Both the position numbers and the translations under genes were made by a program. The notes under the pieces were generated by a model that searched no databases, had not been told where the DNA came from, and saw only the letters and a list, made by a program, of their open reading frames with translations. A stretch of DNA of 64,000 nt from Trichuris trichiura (Eukaryota; Nematoda; Enoplea; Trichinellida; Trichuridae): positions 1,178,001 through 1,242,000 of the forward strand of contig JBAJFE010000025.1 of assembly GCA_037903355.1 (NCBI GenBank), given 5' to 3'. Each line of letters begins with the position of its first letter. The first letter of the stretch is position 1. Below, piece after piece: positions 25,964 through 37,200 of this stretch.

Positions 25964-26675
25964 TGCTTAACTACGAAAAACTCGACGACAATAACTGCCG
26001 CCCCCAAGAAGTGACGTAATTCAATCGAAGATAGAACAATGTACAGTACTCTCTGTTTTTTTCTGATTTTCAGGAACACAAATACGCTTTTGCAAAAAAT
26101 TGGAGCAGAGCGCGTCAGGCTTTATAAAACTGCCACTTTTAACGCGAATTTTACTCCCATGGCTTAGCAGACGACCGCGCTTATCGTTGTGCGTTAACTC
26201 TCTATCTTTTTTTCTTGTACGCTTCTAACGCGTACTGCTGCGCTTCTCAAGATTTGACAAGCGGAAGAAGTAATTTTCGCTGTTGGTTAATTGCAGGAAT
26301 GTTTTCGCTCGGTTACGCAATAGCTAGTTTTCCCGGAGGCAAGTCTTGTTCTGTACGCAGGTACAATGCATACGGTAGGTAGTTTTAGAAATTTCTTATC
26401 AAAGCTGAAGGCTGTTTAATCGAATGCTTTTGAGCGAAAGGAATCTGCCGGTAATTTATGCATGCAATCATTGAAACGAAGTTTTTTGCAATATTTTAAC
26501 CTTTGTAGTTTTCAAATCAGCGCTTGAAGGCTTGAAGTTTGTGTCGTGGCGAAAAGTGAGTTTTTCGCTTGCGTACGCACTTTTCGTTTACAATTGTTCT
26601 TTAGCGCAAATTCGGTTCTAAGATTTTATCTTTTGAACTTGACCGTTTCGTTAACTGCTGCTTAAATGGTAAGGC
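25964..26675. promoter_or_regulatory. Divergent intergenic region between synthetase B and WDR5-like gene
   Basis: 712 bp separate two start codons facing away from each other. I see a 9-bp inverted repeat (CGAAAAGTG...CACTTTTCG near 26550-26587) but no motif I can name. An upstream ATG at 26666 opens a 63-codon frame that overlaps the WDR5 start in another frame and could reduce its translation. Confidence 0.4.
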
Positions 26676-27635
26676 ATGAGCGAAGAATGCTCCGTTTCCC
26701 AAAATGGAGGCACGTCGTTTCGCGCGCCGAATTACGAGCTAAAGTTCTCTCTGGAAGGTCATACAAAAGGCATATCGTCCGTCAAGTTCAGCCCGGATGG
26801 TGTTTATTTGGCCAGCGCTTCGGCGGACACGCGCGTCAAGGTTTGGTGCATGGATGATGGCTCAGTCTATCGCACTTTGCTTGGCCATAAGTTTGGATTG
26901 AACGACGTTGCCTGGGCTGCCGATTCTCGTTATCTTTGTACAGCAAGCGATGATCGTACGCTTAAAATCTTTGACATTGACTATGCGAGGTGCTTGAAAA
27001 CTTTAAGTGGCCATACAAGTTATGTTTTTTGTTGTACCTTCAATCCGCAATCAAACAGGATTGCCTCCGGTTCCCTGGATGAAACAGTGCGCGTTTGGGA
27101 CGTGCGTACTGGTACATGCCTGCGAACAATTTTCGCCCATTCGGAACCAGTTTCTGGTATAGACTATAGTCCCAATGGATCCCTCATTAGCACGTGCAGC
27201 TACGATGGTCTTGTTCGCATATGGGATAGCGTATGTGGTCAGTGCGTTAAAACGTTGGTCGACGAGGACAATCCTCCAATATCCTACGTGTCTTTTGCTC
27301 CAAACGGTATGTACGTTCTAGGAGCAACCCTGGAAAATAAGGTAAAATTATGGGATATCATCACTGGCAAGCTGGTTCGACAATTTGTTGGACACAAAAA
27401 TGAAAAATACTGCATTGCCTGCACGTTCACTCAAGTTGGCCAGAAGTACGTAGTTAGCGGTTCCGAGGATGGCTACGTCTACATGTGGGACATCAAAAGC
27501 AAAGAAATTGTACAAAAAATGCTGGGACACAAAGACTTAGTACTATCGTTGCACTGCTCGCCTACGGCAAAACTGATCGCGTCCGGTGGGCCTGAATCGG
27601 ATTCAACTATCAAAGTGTGGGCCGACGTGGACTGA
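26676..27635 (+). CDS. wdr5: WDR5-like seven-blade WD40 protein, intronless
   Basis: 319 residues in one uninterrupted frame, matching WDR5 from residue 19 to the end (human 334). WDR5 is the WD40 scaffold of MLL/SET1 histone H3K4 methyltransferase complexes in the nucleus. Family landmarks are clear: [72 protein letters not shown]. Peptide-arginine pocket residues compared with human: D107 (D92 here), F133 (F118), Y191 (Y176) and C261 (C246) are kept. F263 is alanine (A248) and S91 is asparagine (N76). The F133/F263 pair sandwiches the bound arginine in human WDR5, so pocket function may be altered. Every other confidently identified gene here except the neuropeptide gene is split by introns, so an intronless copy suggests a retrogene, though I see no poly(A) tract or target duplication. 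Confidence 0.93.
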   Translation: MSEECSVSQNGGTSFRAPNYELKFSLEGHTKGISSVKFSPDGVYLASASADTRVKVWCMDDGSVYRTLLGHKFGLNDVAWAADSRYLCTASDDRTLKIFDIDYARCLKTLSGHTSYVFCCTFNPQSNRIASGSLDETVRVWDVRTGTCLRTIFAHSEPVSGIDYSPNGSLISTCSYDGLVRIWDSVCGQCVKTLVDEDNPPISYVSFAPNGMYVLGATLENKVKLWDIITGKLVRQFVGHKNEKYCIACTFTQVGQKYVVSGSEDGYVYMWDIKSKEIVQKMLGHKDLVLSLHCSPTAKLIASGGPESDSTIKVWADVD

Positions 27636-28935
27636 AGATGATACCTCCTTTAAATAATGTTGTCCTCAATATTTACGATATTCTGCCTGTTGCAAAGGGC
27701 ACGAGCTGTTCTCCTCGTGTAACCTAATACTAGTCGTCCGTTAAAGTATTTAAATAAGCTTTTAAACTTCGCGCCTTTAAACCAGTTTGTACGTAACGCT
27801 CTCGTTGGACAAAAAAAAAGTCACGAAAAGCTGTCTGATTAAAATAATCGTTCTGTAATATTATTACCCCGTTTAATAACTGCTCCAGCGTCTATATATG
27901 CCTTTAAAATGCGTACCGACAATGTAACGTTTTGGTAAGCATGTTGAAATGTGCTGAAATGGCGGTTCTTACTGTATCGTTTCAAGAAAAGTGATTTTCA
28001 GGTTGTCCACTTTTGACTGCCGCTATAAAAATGAAAAGCATGCGCTAATAGCTTGTTTTTTTAACTCTACAGTCTTAAGTCGCTGATCTAATGTAATTTT
28101 AAAAGTACTACCTCGATTTGGAATACGTTAAGGCGATATTAAATTCAAAAAAATGTTTACAACTTTTTAAACATCGACGCATCGGCTGCGATAGGCGTTT
28201 AAATCACCTTGCTGCCATTCTTTCGCCTTTCAAAGCGGCTGGTTGACCAATCTAGCTTTTGTAAACACGCTGCTAAAGGCGGGTTTTCAAATTTTTGCTA
28301 GCAATCAGACTTGTCTGTTAGGGTGGTCTGCTTTGCGGGTTCAAACAACTACTGCGCTCAGCAGTTTGAACGATGAAATGAAATAATTTGCATTGTACGA
28401 GCGTCAAATCAAATGCGCAGCACATTTAGTTTAAAGACAGAAAGCAGTCTATGACGAACGTCAATCTCGCGGTCACAGTTAATGCTTTAAGACGTCCCCG
28501 GACGGTGACATTGAAGTTAGGTACTTAAAAGGTCGGTTTGACATTCGTAAAGCACGCATTTTGGCTTACGAGGAGCTGCTTTAAATAAGTGTTATTAAGC
28601 GGCAAAAAATAAGCGGTAAGGTCTAAGAGTGCGAATCGAATAGAAGACAATTGATTTAAGCAAAAAATGCTCGGTTTACGCTTTCATTTTTGTTTAATGA
28701 TCATCAGGCAATTACTGTAAGTTTCTAACGCATTGGTCTACTGTACGTTCGTAGAGGCTCTATTTATTGTTCGTCATCACCGGTTAGTCGGTGGGTGTTG
28801 AAACAAGCACGAATTTTACTTTACAAAGACTCCTGGTTAGGGTAACTACTTTTCCGGTCGATTTGTTCGTCCCGTAGGCGTTGAAGCTTCGTTATTTCAG
28901 ATTTTGCCCAAGCGAGGCTACTGACCGAACACTCA
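27636..28935. other. Intergenic, WDR5-like to DNAJA
   Basis: No supported coding sequence or structured repeat. A TTATTTCAG at about 28899 could be a splice acceptor for the 5' leader of the DNAJA gene. Confidence 0.6.
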
Positions 28936-30719
28936 ATGGTCAAGGAGACGAAGTTTTACGAAATTTTGGGTGTTAGCCCCAACTGTTCGGAAGCGGATCT
29001 CAAAAAGGCGTACCGCAAGTTGGCATTGAAATATCACCCCGACAAGAACCCAAGCGAAGGCGAGCGGGTCGGCAAATGAACCTCGGAATTAGTTGGACCG
29101 TTCGAAGTGACGTTTTTCTTCAGTTTAAATTGATCTCCCAAGCCTACGAAGTGCTTTCGGACGCGGAAAAGCGCAAAATCTACGATGAGGGCGGCGAAGA
29201 GGCCATCAAAACGGGTGGAGCTCACGGCGGATTTGAATTTTCTTCCCCAATGGATTTATTCGACATGTTCTTCGGTAATCTACGTTTCCCCACGCCCGCG
29301 AACGAACACTTTACGTCATTTTTTCTCTTTTCCCCGTTAAGGAAGCGGTGGCAGACGCGGACGTCAGCGCGAAAGAAGAGGAAAAGACGTTATACATCAA
29401 TTGACCGTGTCGCTAAAGGAAATGTACACCGGCTCCGTTCGTAAACTTGCTATCCACAAAAACGTCGTATGCCCAAAGTGCGATGGTAAGACGACTTTGT
29501 AGCGCGCGAATTATTATGTTTAATGAGCAGCAATTTAATTGCTACCTGAATTGCCTTTTTTTGTAAAAATAAAAATATCCACTTATTCTAATTTTTTTTT
29601 ATTTCCTTCAGGTAAAGGCAGTAAAGATGGAATTGCACAGAAATGTACTCAATGCAACGGAGCAGGTATACAAGTGCGGTCGCACTATATATCGCGTAAT
29701 ATGCTTCAACAAACTCAAACAGTATGCCATACCTGCGAAGGTTCAGGCGAAGTGAGAATACGTTATTTTTGTTAAGTATGGTCATCTTTTCTTTTCAGTA
29801 CATCAACCCAGCTGACCGTTGCCCTCAATGCAGCGGAGCAAAGATTATAAAACAACGAAAAGTGATTGAAGTTGAAATTGAGAAGGGTAAGAATAGGCTC
29901 CGTTCTCTATAAGCGTCCTTGATCTGCCCGCCATTTTCCTCTAACCATAAAACGAAGGCGAATACAATTCAGCCTCACCCCATTATTAATACTTCTGCGT
30001 CGTTCAGGTGTCCACGACGGAAAGAAAATCGTCTTTAGCGAAGAAGGCGATCAGTTGCCTGGTGTTCGACCTGGTGACGTCATCATCATTTTGGACGAGC
30101 AGGAACATCCCATATTTCATCGAAAAGGAGTACACTTGTTTGTTAAAGTCGCAATTATGCTCTCGGAAGCATTGTGCGGTATGGAGAAAACTTTGGAGAC
30201 TTTGGATGGCCGGAAGCTGCAACTTTCAACCGCTCCCGGTATGTTGAGCCTTCTTTTTTTTATTACAGAATTTTGTAGAAGCTATTTTACGCATTTGTTC
30301 TCTAAGCAAGCGTTCGCTTACGAAGGTTATATTGGTTTTAGAACAGTAAACCGAGGTATTGTTAATATTTTGTAATTGTAATTTGATCTTCAGGTGACAT
30401 AATAAATCACGGAGACTATAGGACGGTATTGGGAGAAGGAATGCCCTTCTATGGAAATCCGGTGGAGAAAGGCAACTTGATAATTGAATTTGTTGTGCAA
30501 TTTCCGCCGGCGAATTCGTTGCTCCCTCAGGAGTTGGCCAAGTTGGAAACGTTGTTACCGCCGAAATTGGAGTTTGTACCGCCAGCCGGCGCTAAGGAGG
30601 CTGTTCTACTGCGCGTCAACAATCGGAACCAGCAAAAAATGGGCAGAAGCAGATCGGCCGACTCGGACGAGGAAGAAATGAACAGTGGTCCTCGCACTAT
30701 GCAGTGCCAGCCGCAATAG
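28936..30719 (+). CDS. DNAJA1: DNAJA-type (type I) Hsp40 co-chaperone
   Basis: Cytosolic J-protein that delivers clients to Hsp70 and stimulates its ATPase. Exons: 28936-29067, 29124-29274, 29342-29485, 29612-29751, 29799-29886, 30008-30238, 30394-30719. They join in phase to 403 residues (human DNAJA1 397). The J domain (residues 1 to about 68) has HPD at 34-36. A G/F-rich linker has [14 protein letters not shown]. The zinc-finger region has four CxxCxGx(G/K) repeats: [32 protein letters not shown]. The C-terminal substrate-binding domains follow ([22 protein letters not shown]). The protein ends CQPQ, a CaaX-type farnesylation box as in animal DNAJA1/2/4. The choice among DNAJA1, A2 and A4 is not certain. 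It is convergent with TSPO. The introns are 47-155 bp. Confidence 0.95.
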
Positions 30720-30734
30720 AATGGCAAAATCAAC

Positions 30735-30740
30735 AATAAA
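30735..30740 (+). terminator. Poly(A) signal AATAAA for DNAJA
   Basis: Canonical hexamer 16 bases after the stop codon. This is close for a 3' UTR, so a later signal may be used instead. Confidence 0.4.
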
Positions 30741-31417
30741 AACAACAACAACAATACGAATACATATGAAAAGCAGTGCTGTCAATTGTTGTTTGTCTGT
30801 CGAAGGGAGAATTTTAGTATTTTGTTTACTTGACGGAGTCCTCATTTCTACCATCACCTCAAGAATATTAACTCTTCGTATCGCGCACAGTTACCGCTTG
30901 TTTTCTAAAATTCCCTTTGAACAGAATACTACTGCTGGCAGTGAACGATTGACGCGGTATTGCATTGATAGTAAATTGGCCCAGGAAAAATCTGCCTCCT
31001 TAATTGTTATTATTACGTTTGCATTCGCTTTGCCGCCTGCTAAAATATTAATTTTTTCTTTTTCAGCCAAAAATCTCTTCTAGCCCTTTACGCTTACAGT
31101 ACATAACGGCAAAATCGACTTTATGCTCGATTGGTAAGTAGTTTTCTCAAGTTGACGTTTTTATGGCTGCTCCAGTTAGGCGCCGTCATTCTGTAATTCA
31201 TCAATGATGCTCAAGTGCAATACGTATCGGTTTATTGTTCTACCTAAAAAAACATTCGCTCAAGCGTACGAAAAATATTGTTCAGGATACATATAGGATA
31301 AAAACATCAAAAATTAGTCGCTCTAATTATCGTATGCGATGTGTACGTTGCATTTAGCGTTGGTAAAAAAAAAAACTCTACGGAAGATGTAAACAGTATG
31401 TCGTTGCAATAAGTTTT

Positions 31418-32046
31418 CTACGTGGCTTTACGTTTTCTTATCTTCTTGTCTCCGTTGCGGTTCATGCGCCATATAGCAATGGTCAAATAGGTGGCAAAGA
31501 TTGTCCACACTGCGTACGGTATAAACAGTTGAAAGGCCATCTTGTTGACGTCGTTGAAGAGAACTGTTGTTGCTACAACTGCTACGGCCAGCAAGCAGAC
31601 TTCAATGGCGGCAAGCGCTCTGTTTCGCAAACCGAAAAATATGGGCATCCAAGCCCAGTTGAGCAGCAGTTGTATTCCGTAGGCAATAAGTGGTATCCTG
31701 GCTGCCCCTTGACATCCATCGCCGTCTCGCCAGACCAAGAATGAGGCGTATCCCATGGAAAAATAAAGCACCGTCCAAAAGAAAGAAAATATCCACGACG
31801 GCGGTGTCAGCGATGGTTTTACCAATTTCTGAAAAAAAGCCCATTTCATACGGTGGCGTTTGTAAAGTTTAAACTCCTTTGGCAATGGACTAATTCCCGC
31901 AGCATATAAACGCTGTGAAAGCCGCATGCTTTGCTTACCTTGTACCAATCATCGTCGACTTTTCCATAAAATTTGAGCGCGATTATCCAACTACCCAAAA
32001 GTGGTAACATGATGGCAATTCCTGTTTGCATCAAATAAACATCCAT
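31418..32046 (-). CDS. TSPO: Transloc­ator protein TSPO (peripheral benzodiazepine receptor family)
   Basis: Five-helix outer-mitochondrial-membrane protein that binds porphyrins and, in vertebrates, cholesterol. Two exons, 32046-31939 and 31828-31418, with a 110-bp intron, encode 172 residues (human 169). Family landmarks: KPSLTPPSW (residues 40-48), LYFSMGYASFLVWRDG, and the diagnostic LNWAWMPIFFGLRNRALA (92-109). Five hydrophobic segments are visible and the tail is basic (KKIRKRKAT). The vertebrate cholesterol-recognition segment LNYCVWR is LTIAIWR here, so the central tyrosine is replaced by isoleucine (I153). Start chosen at MDVYLMQTGIAIMLP because the first transmembrane helix follows at once. 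It is tail-to-tail with DNAJA. Confidence 0.93.
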
Positions 32047-32944
32047 AGCGAGTTAGTAAGCTGTGTAGCGGATCCAATTGAAATGGTGTTGTACTTTGGC
32101 CGCGGCGTAGTGATCACGTTAGGCTTGAAAGATTTGCTTACGATTGGCCAACCGAATGGAGTTGACTGGATCGAACTGAGAGGTCACAGCAACAAACCGC
32201 GCGTACGGCCGTCGATAACAGATTGAACGAGAACAATTGACCTATGGATTATCTGTACGCCAAATGACCTTAATGAAACAATAGTCTCAATCTTAATGTG
32301 GCCAGGCGCGTTATGTTACCTCTGTTTGCTCTCCGTTGGCCACGCTGAAAGTCAGCGCCGTAAATGGAAACAGAGTCGGTTAAAGATGGCGTCTCTTCCG
32401 TGACGCGGTTGCAATGGTCCATTGGTTACCTTAACGTCGTTCTACTCGTCAAGTCACTCGCCAATTTGGCACAATAGCTCAATTACGAAGCCGCTGTGCT
32501 GAATATCCGTTACTTTTCTGTTGATCCATGAAAGATAACGATTTCCGTACGGTGCTTTCCGAGCGGAGAGAGAGAGTACGACATGATAATTGGGCTTCCG
32601 ACAAGCACGACTCGCGCTGCTTGGAAATGCGCCAAAACCTGCAACCTTTAATTTTAAAACAATGGGCAAAATCAACGCATTCTATGCGTTTATGCAAAAT
32701 AGTATTTCTTTTGTAAAGCGCGTCGCCGACTTGTCCTGATGCAGTGATACCTCAAAGTCGTTATTTCTTTGCCATTCCAGCTCGCTCAAAAACTGCTCTT
32801 TCGCATCGACTGTTTCTTTATCCGACTATTTTAAGTCGCTGCAAAAGCTTTTTTTTCGGAAAACACGTTAGTCAGTTCGTTGAATAGTTCTTTTTGTTAT
32901 TACAAAAGAATCGAGCAAGACCATTGCACTTTAAAATTTTAAAT
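32047..32944. other. Intergenic, TSPO upstream
   Basis: Short open frames occur on both strands, but none has a family signature or paired splice sites. I see no repeat structure until the tandem array begins. Confidence 0.55.
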
Positions 32945-34290
32945 TTTGTACTACAGTAAAACCTTCCTAATCTGAATGCGTCCGGACGAAGCGTGGTCTG
33001 AATTAGGGAAAAATTCGGTTTTTCGAAAAAACCTACAGTACGCCACCGGAATGCAGGTAATAAAGTTTTAGATGAGAGTTCCTGGCGTCCGCTGCGCGAT
33101 ATCAGTCTCTGAAAGCGGGAAAATGACTTAGCAAGGGCGGCAAACTTCGTCGGATTAAAGGAAATCATTGGCCAGCGGAAACAAGTATCTTATAGGGGGT
33201 GGACGCTGTACCGCGCAGCGGCATGGGAAATAGTTCCCGTAAACTTATTTTTCCATATTTGCAGCTGCCAGCAGATGCTGCTAAACAGGAGAAAGGCTGA
33301 CTAAGCGGCGGCTTATTGTGCGAGTTCTCTCTATTAAAACCGCCGTTTCCCCTCCTGGAGGCACGTAGCCATATCGCATTAAATGCTTATTATTAAGCAT
33401 GTACGCGTATATACGGCGGAATCTTTAAATCTAGATGGTTCCGAGTCACGGGATGTCCGAACTTTTTAAAAAAATGCTCTTTTTAGATCTTGGGTACATT
33501 GCCTGAAAGAAAAGCAGGTAACCATATTTTGAAGTTACGCCGCAGGCTTCTGCAGGTGGCTATCGAAGTCCATAAGCGGGATGATAGCTTATGGAGGGTG
33601 GAGATGTTTTTCTGATAATTAAAAACGACTGGACAGCGGAAACGAGTCTCTTTTTCGGCCTGCATCGTTTAACGCGAAGCGAAAGGGAAAATACTCCCTT
33701 GAAAGTTAGTTTTTCATCCTCGCAGCTGCCAGCAGGTGTTACTGAATAGGAAAAAAGTTGGCTCAGCGGCGGATTACTGCGCGAGTTCTGGGCTTTTGAA
33801 ACCCTCGTTTCCTGCCCCGGAGGCACGTAGCCGAATCCAATTAAATGCGTATTATTAAGCATATGCACATATATACAATGCAGTACTCTTAAGCTGAACG
33901 CTTCGGAGCTGAGAGTTGTCCAGATTTGAAAAAATCGCTCTTTTTCGAAGACGCTTACAGTAGCTAAAGGAAAAGCAGGTAATGCTCGTTGAAAGATGGG
34001 TTGTGGGCGTCTGCAGCACCTTGTCGATGCCTGTAAACGGTCGCATAGCTTATGGTGGACGGCGAACTCTGTGGGTGTAAGGAGGACAGCTGATCAGGGG
34101 AAGCCAGTTTTTTATACGGGGTGGATGCTCTACCGCGAAGCGACATGGGAAATAGTTCCCGTCAACATATTTTTCCATATTCGCGGTTGCCGGCCGGCTT
34201 TGCTGGCTCGAAAAGACGTTGACTTAGCCGCCGATCATTGCGCGATGTGCGGGTTATTGTAACCTTTGTTTCCCGGGTTGCGGGCAGGTA
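32945..34290. repeat. Tandem array of three diverged 461-bp monomers
   Basis: Anchor words recur at exactly 461-bp spacing: GCAGGTAA at 33053, 33514 and 33975; GCAGCTGCC-like at 33261, 33722 and 34183. GCACGTAGCC-like words at 33361, 33823 and 34284 are 462 and 461 apart. Other shared words are ATTAAATGC(T/G)TATTATTAAGCAT and GGAAATAGTTCCCGT. The units differ at many positions, yet the only length change I found is one compensated base. No fourth unit lies 461 bp to either side. No coding frame is conserved across units. This is satellite-like DNA of unknown role. Confidence 0.85.
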
Positions 34291-37200
34291 GTCCAATCAT
34301 CTTTAATGCATATAGTCGTTTCTTTGTTCTCTTCCACAAGTATAGATTAAGGAAATTTCATTGTACTTATTGCCGTCTTCCGATATCGTATTCTTACACT
34401 TCTTTTTGCAATTGGCGAAAGTACTTTCGCGGGCAGAATTCCCTCGTAACCTCTACAAGTACCCAGTTCGTTCAAGCTTTTTTATTATAAATAGTCACAA
34501 ACTGCCAGGACGACAAAGCAATTGGCATTAAAGTTTTGCCTATTTGTAATTTTCAGATACTCTAATCCTAATACTGTACTTTTTGGTTTTCAGGTACATA
34601 TTTCATATTTTCTCTTCGCTGCGAAATTTAAGCTGAGTTCGTCCAGCAGGTGATCATATTCAGCTTAGTTATAGCTAAATAATTGTTTTCCGTGCGTCAG
34701 AAAGGCAACGCAGTCCAACTAACTTTAAAGCGCTGACGTCAGACAAACTAACCTGAAAATCACTCCTTCGGCAGGCGTTCGGAGTGTAGCAACTTCATTT
34801 GCTGCGTTTGCGCTCGAGCTGAGCGGCGGTGAAAATTCGTGTCGTGCCGTCTGGCCTGCACGCATTGTCTATGATATGAACTTGAATGTACCTTGTTCAT
34901 AGGATGATATGATGATGATATGATATGTGATGATATGATATCTGCCGTGGGAGACTGCCTTGCTCGCTTGGTGCTGACGATATTGGCAGCGGTACGTCGC
35001 CGCAAGCAAGACTGACGTTCCTTATTGCGTCAGCTGCCTTACGTGCGCCAGTTAGCCGACGCGTACCCGCACGATTTTACGCTGGCGAACGGTCGGAGTA
35101 TAGTTTCGACCGAACCGAATTTATCATCGACAAATCGGAAAAGATGTAAGACGTCATATCATCCAGTCGAGCATACTGCGCGAATGATATTGGTGATCTG
35201 CCGTATATGCCAGCGATCATTGGGAGACAAAGATGCTTACCAACCGACCATCCAAAGGCAAACACTTTCAACGCAGTGGATGGTTCGCATGCAATGGCTT
35301 TTTCATCCTTTGTCTTCTTGGTCCATGTTCGCCGCCATAACAGAAAGCGAGAATCAAAATCAGCATGCGTAACTAGCTGATTGCTTTCTCGCTGCAGCCC
35401 AGAAAACTTATGATATTCTGCCCGCCGTTAAAAAGATATGGAACATCCGCTGCTGGAATTGCCTAATGATATTGGATGGCCAGAGAATGAACTCCGTTGA
35501 TCCTTTGCAGATGATATTAGTGCAATGGTATGGCCGTTTCTTCGAAGAAAGAGCCCAAAATAACAGAACCGTTCCATTCGCAACGTCGTATGCAAAAAGG
35601 AACTAATTTCTGTGTTGCTGCAACAGTATGGAACGAACAGACACTTCGGCGACCATAAGCAGCAAGCTAGACTCGTACTCATTGTCTCAGTCATCTCAAA
35701 GTACAAGGCATTCCGACGATGGTGAAAATGTAGCTGTTTTAAACTTTCTCAATGGAGTAGTTCGAAAAAGGCACATATGCTAGCTCAGCCGGTGGCTAAA
35801 AAAATCCACCATTGAAAAGTGTTCAGAATGCTTTCTGCTCTGTCCGCAATGTGATACAAGGACGTTTGCAAGAAGCCATGGAAGCTGGGCAATTCGGCCT
35901 CTATGAAGACCTGCTAACATATTCTACAGAGTGGGATGGGCGAATGAAGCATTGTTGCAACTCCATCGCAGATGATCCCATTTTAAAATCTCAGCTTTTT
36001 CCCCTGCTGTTCCTTTGTGTTCCACGTTGCACTTATTGATATTTGCGACTGCCTTTTGCGCAATGAACTAATAAAAAAAGTGCTACAATGCAACTATCTT
36101 TTATTCAGCGTTCGGTGTAGTAGTAGGCAGCATAGGCAAAGTTCAAAGCAGAAGGTACGAATCACTGTGGCTGAACTGAGCTTCAAGATTGAGCCGCTTA
36201 ATCTATTCCAAAGTAGTGTCTGTTCGACTTTTGAATGTTATTTCGACCGATTTTTTTAAGCTTAAAAGAATACCTTCAACGAGACAATGAAAATTTGCAT
36301 TGGACTCATTTCTGATTTTCAGGTGACATGCTACAGTTACAGCGGCTTTGTGATTTTCAGGTTCACTTTCTGATATTTTTAGCTTTATTTTTTCTAAAAG
36401 ATGTTCAGCCAAAGTGGATGTTAATTAAGTGCTCAGGTTCATTCGGCTTAACTATCGTTAATAGTCTTTTTTGTACGCTGTGTGTTTTGCACTCCGGGAG
36501 ATTCCCTTTAAACTCTATTTTCATTAGACGCCAAACGCTCGCATCAATTTTATTCTGCCTGCGACCGCTTGGGGGGGGGCGGTCAGTTGTTTACGATATG
36601 TCTAGGATAAGAAGTTTGCTCCGCACGAACTACGAATGATATGAGATGCGCCTTGATTAACCGCCTTACTGCGGCATTGAAGATGAACCGTTCGTTGCTG
36701 ACAGTGGAGCAGGATTGGTCCATACTTTGTGCCATGGCCAAACAAACGTTAATGAGCTACTGAATTGATGTTCTTGAACTACGTTTGGTCCAACGATATG
36801 CGTATAGAAATGCTGAGCAGTATGGAAAGATTAGGAATTCTAATGCTTACGACATATGAAGGATAAAAAAGGATATCTGAGCATCGTGGGTGCGCAAATA
36901 CGAATTGGCTAGTAGCAAGTGGCTGAAAGGATATAAAAAGGTAACCACACGTTCTCGAAGTACAAGCGACAAAACGGTCTGTGGTGTATGTCAGAAAATG
37001 TTAGCTGGGTGCCCAAGACGAGCCAAAAGTATTGCCATTGCAAGTGTTCATCAACCGCGTAAACATTGCTCAATATACGATGTTTGAATGTCCCCTTGTG
37101 TTTTTGCTTTACCACGCGTCGTTTCATTGCTTGTGGATGAATAAAAATGTGTACATTTAGTTCATTTCAGGCCTTTTGCGCAGAATTGGATTTTAAAAAC

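Noticed and set aside
35428..35706. Minus-strand frame of 92 codons with several cysteines
   Set aside because: It lies opposite more protein-like plus-strand text, has no signal peptide, and its cysteine spacing fits no family I know.
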